Positions 43,764-51,560 of a stretch of DNA of 64,000 nucleotides are shown piece by piece. The stretch is from UBA5018 sp947463165 (lineage in GTDB: Bacteria; Cyanobacteriota; Cyanobacteriia; PCC-6307; Cyanobiaceae). How positions within the stretch are numbered: the first letter of the stretch is position 1; every line of letters begins with the position of its first letter. The position numbers and the translations under genes were made by a program. Where the stretch lies: NCBI GenBank assembly GCA_943371245.1, contig CALRTY020000012.1, positions 1 through 64,000 on the forward strand. The letters are read 5' to 3'. The notes below the pieces were generated by a model. The model was not told the DNA's origin, ran no database searches, and saw only the letters and a list, made by a program, of their open reading frames with translations.

Positions 43764-44582
43764 TCAGCCAGCCGTCTGGGGATCAACCCTGTAGTTAGGC
43801 CTTGCCGCCTCGATCGCGGCCAGTTCCTGAACCGTGAGCTCGCTTACTGGGGCCAGGGGAAAGCTGGCGGCAGCACATTCCAGCAGCAAAGACTCCAACT
43901 CCCCAATCGCCAGGGGCAAGGGCGGCAGCAAAGGCGCTGGCCCGCCAAACAGCTCCTGCCAAAGAGCTGCTGGCGGTGCCAACAAAATCGTGCCGTGCTG
44001 CAACAAACATCCAGACCGCCAATGCTGGGCACTGCCAATGCGTTTGACGCCCAGGCCATTAATGGCTGCATCATTAACGCTCAAATCATTAATACCCGCA
44101 CTATTGATTGCCAAACCCTTGCTGGCAACTTGTGCAGCTGTATTTGGGAGGTGAACCAGATCGGCAGCGGTGCTGGTGGCGAAACAGCTGGGCTGCTGGC
44201 GCCGGGCCGGTTGGTGGCCGAACTGCAGTGGCAAACCCATGCGCCCAAAGGCAAGCTGCAGCCAAGCGCAGGCCTCTAGGTAGGCCTGGCGGCGGCAGCC
44301 CGGCGCATCCGGCCACACCAGGGCGTAGCTGAGATCGCCACCATGCAATACAGCTCGACCGCCGCTGGGACGGCGCACCAGATCGAGGCGCCCCGCCTGG
44401 GCCAAGGCCAACCAATGGCTGTCCAGGGGCCGCTGGTGCAGACCGAGCGACAGGGTGGGGCGCCCCCCCCAGCGATAGAGCCTTAGGGCTGGCCGGCGCT
44501 GACTGAGCAACAGGGCGTCGAGAGCCATCTGCCAATCGCCGGGCCGCTGCAAACAAGGCAATAGGCGTAGGGCTTCAGCCAT
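43764..44582 (-). CDS. Lipoate-protein ligase A-like protein with repeat-derived insertion
   Basis: The 272-residue protein has the biotin/lipoate ligase fold: LYRWGGRPTLSLGLHQ, RRPSGGRAVLHGGDLSYAL and the Lys-containing strand VKRIGSAQHWRSGCLLQHGTIL. It would attach lipoate or octanoate to carrier proteins. Between the first and second halves there is an insertion of about 30 residues (GLAINSAGINDLSVNDAAINGLG) encoded by repeated ATTAATGxx units (44045-44115), placed just before the catalytic Lys. The rest of the protein appears intact. Confidence 0.85.
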   Translation of the reverse strand: MAEALRLLPCLQRPGDWQMALDALLLSQRRPALRLYRWGGRPTLSLGLHQRPLDSHWLALAQAGRLDLVRRPSGGRAVLHGGDLSYALVWPDAPGCRRQAYLEACAWLQLAFGRMGLPLQFGHQPARRQQPSCFATSTAADLVHLPNTAAQVASKGLAINSAGINDLSVNDAAINGLGVKRIGSAQHWRSGCLLQHGTILLAPPAALWQELFGGPAPLLPPLPLAIGELESLLLECAAASFPLAPVSELTVQELAAIEAARPNYRVDPQTAG

Positions 44583-44660
44583 AGGGATGCAGGGACGGGC
44601 TGCAGAGGCAAGGCCAAAGCGGGGGCGGGCTGCAGAGGCAAGGCCAAAGCGCCGCTGTCG
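44583..44660. repeat. Direct repeat upstream of the lipoate-ligase-like gene
   Basis: A 26-bp unit, CGGGCTGCAGAGGCAAGGCC plus AAAGCG, occurs twice without a mismatch (near 44595 and 44625). It lies in the divergent promoter region between the ligase-like gene and the TSUP gene. Confidence 0.8.
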
Positions 44661-44702
44661 AGGATGCTGAGCTGCTAAGCGGCGCGATTTTCGCTGGAAC
44701 CA

Positions 44703-45479
44703 ATGCCCTGGGCCATGTTGTCACTGCTGCTGCCGCTGGGGGCAGTGGCCGGCCTGCTCTCGGGCCTGCTGGGCATCGGCGGCGGACTGATCTTCTCACC
44801 ACTGCTGCTGTTGCTGGGCCTGGGAGCCCATCAGGCCCTGGCCACCAGCACCCTGGCGATCGTGCCCACCACCCTGGCGGGCACATGGGCCCATCTGCGC
44901 AGTGGCCAACTACCTGGCAAAGCCGCCCTGGCGATCGCCCTGGGGGCTGGCCTGGGTGGTGCCCTGTTCGGCAAATTGAGCTTTGCGCTATCGGGCTGGC
45001 AGCTGCTTGGTTTGCAAGCGGCGATGTATGGCCTGCTCTGCCTGATGATCCGTCCCAAGGTGGCCATGGCCAGCAAGCAAAGCGCCAAGCTGCCGCTGGC
45101 GGGATTGGCGGCGGTGGGCTCGGTGGCCGGACTCGCTGGCGGCATGCTCGGAGTGGGTGGCGGGCTGGTGATGGTGCCGCTGATGGTGCAATTGCTGGCC
45201 GTGCCGGTACACCTGGCGATTCGACTCAGCACCCTGGCGGTGTTAGCGGCCTCCAGCATTGCGGCGGTGGGCTTTGTCGAGAACGGTCGAGCCCTGGTGT
45301 GGGTGGGGCTGACCCTGGGGAGCACGGCGGCGATCGCGGCCCAGTGGTCGGCGGCACGGCTGGATCAGGTGCCGGAGCAGCGGCTGGTGTGGCTACTGAG
45401 GCTGCTGACGCTGCTGCTGGCGCTGGACAGTGGACGGCGAGCCCTACAGCTATTGCTAAGCGGTGCCGGCCAGCAGTGA
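44703..45479 (+). CDS. TSUP (TauE/SafE) family permease
   Basis: The 258-residue integral membrane protein has eight or so hydrophobic segments and the duplicated GIGGG / GVGGG motifs (LLGIGGGLIFSPLLLLLG and MLGVGGGLVMVPLMV) of TSUP transporters, which export sulfite, sulfoacetate or related anions. The substrate is unresolved. Convergent with crr6; the intergenic terminator lies between them. Confidence 0.9.
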   Translation: MPWAMLSLLLPLGAVAGLLSGLLGIGGGLIFSPLLLLLGLGAHQALATSTLAIVPTTLAGTWAHLRSGQLPGKAALAIALGAGLGGALFGKLSFALSGWQLLGLQAAMYGLLCLMIRPKVAMASKQSAKLPLAGLAAVGSVAGLAGGMLGVGGGLVMVPLMVQLLAVPVHLAIRLSTLAVLAASSIAAVGFVENGRALVWVGLTLGSTAAIAAQWSAARLDQVPEQRLVWLLRLLTLLLALDSGRRALQLLLSGAGQQ

Positions 45480-45501
45480 AAGCTCGATCAAATTGCCCCA
45501 C

Positions 45502-45524
45502 AAAAAAATGCGGCAATGCCGCAT
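45502..45524 (-). terminator. Rho-independent terminator for crr6
   Basis: On the minus strand a 7-bp stem ATGCGGC-ATT-GCCGCAT is followed directly by TTTTTTTG. It lies 27 nt after the crr6 stop and forms a classical intrinsic terminator; on the plus strand the run of A precedes the stem, and a weaker CAAAAT follows. Confidence 0.85.
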
Positions 45525-45550
45525 CAAAATCATTGCCGTGGCGCCAGTGA

Positions 45551-46048
45551 TCAGGCGGGCGGTAGGGGAATCCAAAAGCTGGCATCGAGTTCAAAACCAA
45601 GCACTGCCGCCATCTGGCCAAGACCCTGACGACAGTTGAGACCCTGACTACGGGCCCAGCCATCGAGCAGGAACAGCCGATGGGTCATCCAAAGCTCCAG
45701 GCTCTCGGCGGCAAAGCGGATGCCCTCGTTACGGCTGAAGCCATGGGGCAACAGCATCGCCACATGGCGGGTGAGCTGGCCGCTACCCCTTTCCAACACC
45801 AGGGGCAGCCAGGGATAGGTGGCATCGGCCCGCAGCGCCCACAGCCGCAGTTCCGGGATCTCGGATAGCTCCCGGAGATCTTCGGCGGCTCGGGGCCAAC
45901 TGAATTGCAGTTCCAACTCCCCGGCCCGCTGCAGCAGGGCTTGGGGTGTCAGAGCCGCCCAGGCGTGGAGAGGGGAGAGATCGAGCTGGAGCAGCTGATC
46001 TGCCGTCACCGTTACCCCGGCCGGTGCCGCCTGAAAGGAATCGGCCAT
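45551..46048 (-). CDS. crr6: CRR6-family NdhI maturation factor
   Basis: The 165 residues contain ELSEIPELRLWALRADATYPWLPLVLERGSG and RHVAMLLPHGFSRNEGIRFAAESLELWMTHRLFLLDGW, the conserved core of the DUF1817/CRR6 family. CRR6 is needed for assembly of the NdhI subunit of the photosynthetic NDH-1 complex. I start at Met before ADSFQAAPAGVTVTADQL, since the upstream codons lack family similarity. The gene is followed by a good terminator and is divergent from psaM, another photosynthesis gene. Confidence 0.85.
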   Translation of the reverse strand: MADSFQAAPAGVTVTADQLLQLDLSPLHAWAALTPQALLQRAGELELQFSWPRAAEDLRELSEIPELRLWALRADATYPWLPLVLERGSGQLTRHVAMLLPHGFSRNEGIRFAAESLELWMTHRLFLLDGWARSQGLNCRQGLGQMAAVLGFELDASFWIPLPPA

Positions 46049-46137
46049 CAAGAGCTGTGACAGCAAGCCAGAAGCAGCCCGACCGTAGCCACCTGACAGC
46101 AAACAATGGTGGTGTTGTTCCTATTGCCGCTCCTGCC

Positions 46138-46242
46138 ATGGTTTCCGCCCTCAGCCAAGCCGAAGTGCTGATCGCACTGGTAGTCGCCGCCCACGCCGGC
46201 GTACTGGCCGTGCGTCTGTCGGTGAGCCTCTACAACTCCTGA
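46138..46242 (+). CDS. psaM: Photosystem I reaction centre subunit XII
   Basis: The 34-residue ORF (VSALSQAEVLIALVVAAHAG, then VLAVRLSVSLYNS) matches the PsaM pattern: short polar start, one transmembrane helix, Arg-Leu-Ser and a final LY. PsaM helps trimer formation and carotenoid binding in photosystem I. The middle AAHAG replaces the usual ALLPA, a local difference. It is easily missed because of its size. It lies between the divergent crr6 and a hypothetical gene before por. Confidence 0.88.
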   Translation: MVSALSQAEVLIALVVAAHAGVLAVRLSVSLYNS

Positions 46243-46549
46243 TCACCCCCAGCCAAACCTGAGCGGCTGATCCAAACAGCAGATCGCTGGGCCAAAGCCC
46301 GGATCGCTGCTGAATTGGTCGCTCAGCCCAATGCTCACTCAGCCTCACCGGCCGGACCAGGGTAACCAGCACACCAGCCTCACCAGTGCCTGATCACAAA
46401 AGCGCCGGTATGGCTGAGGCCCGCGCCACGGCAAAAGCTTGGCAAAGCTCGAACTAAGCGCTAGAACCACACAAATAGCCTCGCAGATTCCTGCAGTCCG
46501 ATCCCTGAGTCGAGCGCAGCTTTCTTTGGGGTAGATCACCTGACACCGC
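46243..46549. other. Intergenic region downstream of psaM
   Basis: About 307 bases without a gene. The first half is composed of loosely repeated words (CAAACCTGAGCGGCTGAT, CAAACAGCAGATCGCTGG, AAAGCCCGGATCGCTGCTG). Around 46440-46530 the composition becomes less repetitive, probably the promoter of the next gene. Confidence 0.4.
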
Positions 46550-47032
46550 ATGCGCCGCAGCGCTTTGGCCCCGATCCAGCCCCTCAGCACCGCCCCGGCG
46601 CCCGCGATCAGCGGTGGTCGCCTACTGGGCGGTGGCACAGAAGAGGCCGCCAGCGAAGCCTGCCTGCAGCAGGAACGGCGGGAGCTGCATTGCAGCATGA
46701 TTGCCCTCACCGTGAAGCTGGCCCTGGGCTTGCTGATTGGGGTGAGCTTGGTGCAACTGGCTGGCGCCTATCAGGAGCGGATGGAGCGCCACGGCGAACT
46801 TACGGCGGTGCTGGATCTGGAACTAGGCAAACTGAACAAAGCCCGCGAGCGGTTTGATCAGCTATTCAGCACCAATGGCGAGCAAAGACTGATTCGCGAG
46901 CAAAGCCAATGGATCGCCCCCAACCGCCTGAGGGTGGTTTGGCGGGAGCAGAGCGCAGCAAAGGCGCTGGGATCATTGCCAACGGTTGAGCCGGGCCAGC
47001 CAATACCGCCCTGGAGCTCCTCGGCTCCGTAG
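46550..47032 (+). CDS. Hypothetical bitopic membrane protein upstream of por
   Basis: The 160-residue product has a low-complexity start, a transmembrane helix (about residues 52-72, ALTVKLALGLLIGVSLVQLA) and a short coiled segment (DLELGKLNKARERFDQLF), then QSQWIAPNRLRVVW. It lies 28 bp upstream of por on the same strand. I know it only as a type of small protein found next to photosynthesis genes in picocyanobacteria; a role in pigment-protein assembly is speculation. An inner ATG at 46697 is an alternative start. Confidence 0.6.
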   Translation: MRRSALAPIQPLSTAPAPAISGGRLLGGGTEEAASEACLQQERRELHCSMIALTVKLALGLLIGVSLVQLAGAYQERMERHGELTAVLDLELGKLNKARERFDQLFSTNGEQRLIREQSQWIAPNRLRVVWREQSAAKALGSLPTVEPGQPIPPWSSSAP

Positions 47033-47060
47033 GTTGGGAGGTCATCGCCCGCTCAGGTTC

Positions 47061-48044
47061 ATGGTTGCTTCAGGCGCCGCTGGCACTCCCGGAACGGTTC
47101 TGATCACCGGCACCACCTCAGGGGTTGGCCTCAACGCCGTAAAAGCGCTGATCGATCGCGGTTGGTACGTGGTTACCTTGAACCGCGATCCTGTGCGGGC
47201 CGCCGAGGCTGCCGCCACCTTGGCTATCCCTACGGCCCAGCTCAGCCATCTACGCATGGACCTGGGCGACCTGGAGAGCGTGCGAGTGGGGGTGGAAACC
47301 CTGGTGGCTTCCCTGGGCAGACCAATCGATGCCCTGGTGATCAATGCCGCGGTGTACAAACCGAGCCTGAAACAGCCTGAGCGCTCTCCCCAGGGTTATG
47401 AGCAGTCGATGGCCACCAATCATTTAGGCCACTTCCTACTGATTCAACTGATGCTGGCCGACCTGCAGAAGTCAAGCCATCCATCCCGCCGGCTGATAAT
47501 CCTGGGCACCGTAACCGCTAACTCCAAGGAACTGGGAGGCAAGATCCCGATCCCCGCCCCAGCCGACCTTGGTGATCTATCTGGCTTTGAAGCGGGCTTT
47601 AAGGAGCCGATTGCCATGGCCAATGGCAAACCATTCAAACCTGGAAAGGCCTACAAGGATAGTAAACTCTGCAACATGATCACCAGTCAGGAGTTGCATC
47701 GCCGCCTGCACGAGAGCACCGGGATTGTCTTCAGCTCTCTCTACCCCGGTTGCGTAGCCGACACCCCCCTGTTTCGCAACACGCCGCAATTGTTCCAGAA
47801 AGTGTTTCCCTGGTTTCAAAAAAACATCACTGGTGGCTACGTAAGTCAGGCCCTGGCTGGCGAACGGGTGGCCCAGGTGGTGGCCGATCCAGAATTTGCA
47901 GCATCTGGGGTGCACTGGAGCTGGGGTAATCGTCAAAAACAAGGGGGCAAACAATTCAGCCAAGAACTATCCGACAAGGTCAGCAATCCAACCACTGCCG
48001 CCAAGATGTGGGACTATTCGCTGAAACTGGTGGGCCTAGCATGA
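47061..48044 (+). CDS. por: Light-dependent protochlorophyllide reductase
   Basis: The 327-residue SDR enzyme reduces protochlorophyllide with NADPH and light. VLITGTTSGVGLNAVKAL is the nucleotide motif; NAAVYKP, NHLGHFLLIQLM, and the catalytic YKDSKLCNM (Tyr and Lys) are diagnostic of POR. The insertion carrying FEAGFKEPIAMANGKPFKPGKAYKDSK is also typical. The start is ATG 47061. A more distant SDR with the same YKDSKLCN block is at 60926-61984. Confidence 0.97.
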   Translation: MVASGAAGTPGTVLITGTTSGVGLNAVKALIDRGWYVVTLNRDPVRAAEAAATLAIPTAQLSHLRMDLGDLESVRVGVETLVASLGRPIDALVINAAVYKPSLKQPERSPQGYEQSMATNHLGHFLLIQLMLADLQKSSHPSRRLIILGTVTANSKELGGKIPIPAPADLGDLSGFEAGFKEPIAMANGKPFKPGKAYKDSKLCNMITSQELHRRLHESTGIVFSSLYPGCVADTPLFRNTPQLFQKVFPWFQKNITGGYVSQALAGERVAQVVADPEFAASGVHWSWGNRQKQGGKQFSQELSDKVSNPTTAAKMWDYSLKLVGLA

Positions 48045-48298
48045 GCGGCAGCGGGCCGCTGAGGGGCTGAGGCGCTGCACCCGCTGCCTGGCCAGATTGA
48101 CTGGATCCGAGCTGCCGGCAGGGCTGGGGCTAAGTCATTAGCGGCTGGGCGGCGGCCCTAAGCAAGCTCTGGAAAACCGGAGCCAGGGCCATTCAGCCCT
48201 GATGCAGCAAAGGCTCCGGGGTGACAGGATCGCCGAAATCGCCGAAATGGCGTTTTCCGGAGTCTCCCCAATGAGAACTGGACTTTTCCGAGACAATC
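48045..48298. other. Intergenic region with compound hairpin
   Basis: Between convergent por and the CHAD gene there are 254 bases without a gene. At 48177-48219 an 8-bp outer stem CCGGAGCC/GGCTCCGG encloses a second stem AGGGC-CATTCA-GCCCT and an unpaired GATGCAGCAAA. Downstream GATCGCCGAAATCGCCGAAATGGCG is a short tandem repeat. The double hairpin may end por transcription or be a small structured RNA element. Confidence 0.4.
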
Positions 48299-49273
48299 TT
48301 ATGCTTTTAATGCCAAGCTTGATAAACCACAACTAAACTGATTTCGAAAATCTCTACTTTGTAGCCTGTCCACTTGCTGCTGCCAGTCTAACCAGCACTG
48401 CCGCTGCTGCCGCTTGATTTCCGCTCGCAAAGTGGGAAGTTTCTTGAGTTTTACTGGCATTTTATGGTCGGCAAGGATTAACTCAAGCACTCCCAGATCA
48501 TGCAGATCCCCCAGGATACCCTGGACATTTCTTAACTGGGTAATCCCATCTTGAATTTTTGAATCCAGCCATGGTTCCAGATTCTCCAGAGCATAGCGGG
48601 CATTCTTGATCAGCTTGCGTAATGAGTGTAGCTCTTCTGCACTATAATCATCGGCCTGCCAGCCACGATGTAAAAACAAAACACCGGTGAATGGTGCATG
48701 CAACTCATAGAGCCAATAGTCGATGGCTTGATCGCCCAGCCTTGTAAAGCGGGGACTATCCTGCCAGCGATGCAGTCGTGCCAGGATTTTGAGATAGTTT
48801 GGACTGCGCAAGGCGTCCACCAGCAGGTCAAAAGCTTGATTGCGCTGACGGCCCAGCCGCTTCATGGCTGCTTCCATGCCTTGCCGCTCGTCTGCGGGCA
48901 GTAGCGGCAGCAGTTGCCGTTCCAAGCGCTCGCTCAGCACATCCAGGTCGCGGGTGAGGCTGGTGCGCCGAGCCACTGCAGCGATACGGTCCGTATCCAC
49001 AGATTCGGGCAAAGCCAAGGCCGGCATGAATTGATGGAGAATTGTTCTTAGCCTGCGCAAGCTAACCCTTAGTTGGTGTAGTGATTCGGGATCCTCGTCT
49101 GCCAGAACCTTGGGTTGTAATTTGCCTAGACGTTTAACTTGCACCTGGATGAGCCCTAAGGCGTAGGTGCCAATGCAGAGTGATGATTGGTTTGGCAGCC
49201 CATTGAGTTTGAGCTCTCTGCTGATTTCAGCCAGCTCTTGACCAGAAATCAGGGTCTCGTGCCGCCCTGCCAT
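48299..49273 (-). CDS. CHAD-domain protein
   Basis: The 324-residue all-helical protein contains the CHAD signatures LHQLRVSLRRLRTILHQF, LTRDLDVLSERL and LRKLIKNARYALE, with conserved His and basic residues facing a central pore. CHAD proteins bind polyphosphate and are found on polyphosphate granules or beside polyphosphate enzymes. No CYTH domain is attached. A polyphosphate-related neighbour is not seen, unless the phosphate-binding-like proteins at 55.7 and 62.2 kb are connected. Confidence 0.88.
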   Translation of the reverse strand: MAGRHETLISGQELAEISRELKLNGLPNQSSLCIGTYALGLIQVQVKRLGKLQPKVLADEDPESLHQLRVSLRRLRTILHQFMPALALPESVDTDRIAAVARRTSLTRDLDVLSERLERQLLPLLPADERQGMEAAMKRLGRQRNQAFDLLVDALRSPNYLKILARLHRWQDSPRFTRLGDQAIDYWLYELHAPFTGVLFLHRGWQADDYSAEELHSLRKLIKNARYALENLEPWLDSKIQDGITQLRNVQGILGDLHDLGVLELILADHKMPVKLKKLPTLRAEIKRQQRQCWLDWQQQVDRLQSRDFRNQFSCGLSSLALKA

Positions 49274-50088
49274 GACACTGTCTCGCGAGTGGCTAGATCA
49301 CCCCAGGCTAGGTGTGGCTGCAGACCTGGCCCCAACGCAGCTGGCCCATGCGGGCGGGACTACATCAAATGTCACCTTTAGCAAAGGATCTTCTCGGCAG
49401 CCGTGGCAGCCGCAGCTGCCAGAAAAGCAACAGCTGGCCGCAGCTGATAGCGGCTAGGTTTACCACAGCCAGATGGGAAGACGACCAGGGCGGAGGGCAG
49501 CAGCATGGCCCACAACGAATGCGGCTCCCTTCGCCGATGGCAGCGGCTCGATCAATGAGCCGCTGCCATCAGTGGCGATCAGCAGCCGGCCAAAGCATCG
49601 ATCTGCCGAAAATCATGCGTCAGGGTGAGTAGACGATCCATACAAGCATCAGTCACAGCACCTCAAAGGCCCAGAAGGCGAACACGATTAAAATTTAGCT
49701 GAGTAATCTGCAGAGCATCTCGAAATAGTCATTCGACTCATACGAGTAAAACGCAAGCAAGTCGTCAACAGATTTCTCTCACCATAAGATCAGTAGGATT
49801 TGGGATTGCTTGAGGCACCCTTCAACTAAGTCCCAGGAATTTAAATTACCTCTCGAAACACCTGGCGATTCCCACTATATGCCAGAAGATTCTCAACAAA
49901 CAGCAGGCGATCCTCACTAAACACCAGGCGATCGCGTCAGGATTAACAAAATACAAGCTCAACTTGCCACAACACTGGACGCCGTCTTCGCCTGGACCGA
50001 ACCCATAGGATGGCGCAATTTAGCGCAAATTCCCTACTCCCGCTCTTCAGAGATTGAAATCCTTAAACGGCATAGTATACATATGAGC
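49274..50088. other. Long gene-free region upstream of the CHAD gene
   Basis: I see no convincing gene in about 815 bases. GC content falls to the right of 49650. Between about 49850 and 49935 a roughly 27-bp theme recurs (CACCTGGCGATTC, AACAGCAGGCGATCCTCACT, AAACACCAGGCGATCGCGTC); the last copy contains the octamer GCGATCGC, which equals the cyanobacterial HIP1 palindrome. It may be a scar of lost genes. Confidence 0.45.
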
Positions 50089-50376
50089 CTAGCGCTGAGG
50101 TGGCTGGCGCATAATTGGAGCTGTTACATTGTGGCCATTGGCGTGCACATTGCGCTGAGAATGCCCAAGATTGCCGATCGGAGCTTGTACTGGCTGGCTG
50201 ATATTGAGACCCCGATTCGAATCTCGAAGTGCATCCTCCAGCAGGAATGCACAGAGGTTTGATACGGAGCGACCCTCCTCTTCCGAGCGGCTCAGCAGCG
50301 CTTCATGCACGTGATAGCTCAAGGTGATTGAGATTCGGCGAGGCTGACGTTGAAGCACGCGCAGGCGGTCATTCAT
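50089..50376 (-). CDS. Ribbon-helix-helix (CopG-like) protein
   Basis: The 95 residues from the second of two adjacent Met codons read RRISITLSYHVHEALLSRSEEEGRSVSNLCAFLLEDALR, a ribbon-helix-helix fold with the usual SxSNL turn, followed by a polar, Gln/Asn-rich tail. Such proteins are transcriptional repressors, often antitoxins; no toxin gene is adjacent on this strand. The frame extends upstream, but homology starts here. Confidence 0.7.
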   Translation of the reverse strand: MNDRLRVLQRQPRRISITLSYHVHEALLSRSEEEGRSVSNLCAFLLEDALRDSNRGLNISQPVQAPIGNLGHSQRNVHANGHNVTAPIMRQPPQR

Positions 50377-50699
50377 CATGGGTCTCCGGTTACAGCAATT
50401 GGGAATGAAAAGCAAGACTTGAAGAGCAACCCACCGAGATGCTGCCCTTGTGAAGACCTTACCAGCTAAATCGTAATCCTTATAAAGATTTAGGGGATGG
50501 CCTATGTACATCGATCCATGCTCAGATTTGCGGCGAGCTGCGGCATGTATTCAGCATTGATCATATTCTATCGCGCTGGTTGGCCAAGATGCCGGAGGGC
50601 AACGTCCGGTAATGCATTTTGAGCTCAGAAGCCAGCCTTCCTCGCCAATCCATGCCGCATCATTGGGGCGCAGATCTTAAGCAATTGAATCTCACCTGC
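50377..50699. other. Intergenic region upstream of the ribbon-helix-helix gene
   Basis: About 320 bases of lower-GC DNA without a supported gene. It contains TAAATCGTAATCCTTATAAAG near 50466-50486, an AT-rich zone suitable for the promoter of the minus-strand repressor. Confidence 0.35.
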
Positions 50700-50822
50700 A
50701 TGCCTATGTGCAAGGAGGAATTATTGCAACAAGTTTCATTGCTAAGCCGCCGTAGCTGGCATTGGACATCAGGCCAGATGCGGGCATTCAACAAGCTCTG
50801 GGGCTACCTGGAGCAAATATAG
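50700..50822 (+). CDS. Possible small protein (40 residues)
   Basis: A short frame from ATG 50700 encodes MCKEELLQQVSLLSRRSWH, then WTSGQMRAFNKLWGYLEQI. It is well balanced and helical, unlike the random translation around it, and may be a small gene or the end of a degraded one. No ribosome site stands out. Confidence 0.35.
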   Translation: MPMCKEELLQQVSLLSRRSWHWTSGQMRAFNKLWGYLEQI

Positions 50823-50957
50823 CCACAAATCCAGGATCAGCTTGCTGGCTGCTTGGCAGCGGAAACAGAGCCGGTATTGCTGCAAGAACTTCGCTCGAAA
50901 CCAGTGCTGGTGAGCGTGGGGCCTTGGTTGTGATCATAGTTATGATCTTGGCCGCGT

Positions 50958-51332
50958 TCATACAGCGTGCGCCGGCAGGGGCGAATCGAGATCCACATCG
51001 ATGCCTGCGATTAGCGCTGCGATTAGCGCTTGGAGCCGTTGAACCAGGCGCGCATCCACTACCTTCAGGCGCTCGGGATGGCTAACCATATCGCAAGCCA
51101 GGAAGCCCAGGAACTGGCCAAGCAGCGGGTCGTCAGCTTGGCGGCCTGCAGTGCGGCTAAGCAGCACTTCGACGCTGGGGCGATTGCTGTAGTGGATCTT
51201 GCCACCCTTGCCGAGCTGAAGGGGGCCAGACAAGGCTTCCGGCAGGGTGATCGGGTAGCGGTCGGTCAAGGTGGATTCGACGTTGAGGCTGGCAGGCACG
51301 GCGCGCTCCGGCAAAGGGGTGGATGTTTGCAT
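50958..51332 (-). CDS. PrlF/SohA-type antitoxin without adjacent toxin
   Basis: The 124 residues contain LTDRYPITLPEALSGPLQLGKGGKIHYSNRP, the swapped-hairpin (AbrB-like) domain of PrlF antitoxins, and DDPLLGQFLGFLACDMVSHPERLKVVD, the C-terminal half that contacts the YhaV toxin. PrlF-YhaV pairs are encoded antitoxin first with overlapping genes, but downstream (toward 50822) no YhaV frame is present. So this antitoxin is an orphan or a remnant. The start is the ATG giving QTSTPLPERAVPASL. Confidence 0.75.
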   Translation of the reverse strand: MQTSTPLPERAVPASLNVESTLTDRYPITLPEALSGPLQLGKGGKIHYSNRPSVEVLLSRTAGRQADDPLLGQFLGFLACDMVSHPERLKVVDARLVQRLQALIAALIAGIDVDLDSPLPAHAV

Positions 51333-51560
51333 GGCAATGCAAGCGCCTTGTTTGGTCAATGTAATTGCATTGCCGGCGATTGCCGAGCAGCAGCTGTAGG
51401 AACAGCTCACAGATGGGGCTGAATCCAGCCCTGGTGCAGCGTTTTGGGAACTGCGCTTTCCTCGGGGATAACGGGTGTGGAGGATGGCCCCGGCGGCTGT
51501 TGGGGGATGGCCCCAGGGGTTGGCTTTTGATAAGGCGGGGATTTTAGGTGGTTGGAGATG

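Noticed and set aside
50210..50230. GATTCGAATC resembling a tRNA T-loop
   Set aside because: No cloverleaf can be built around it and it lies inside the ribbon-helix-helix coding frame.
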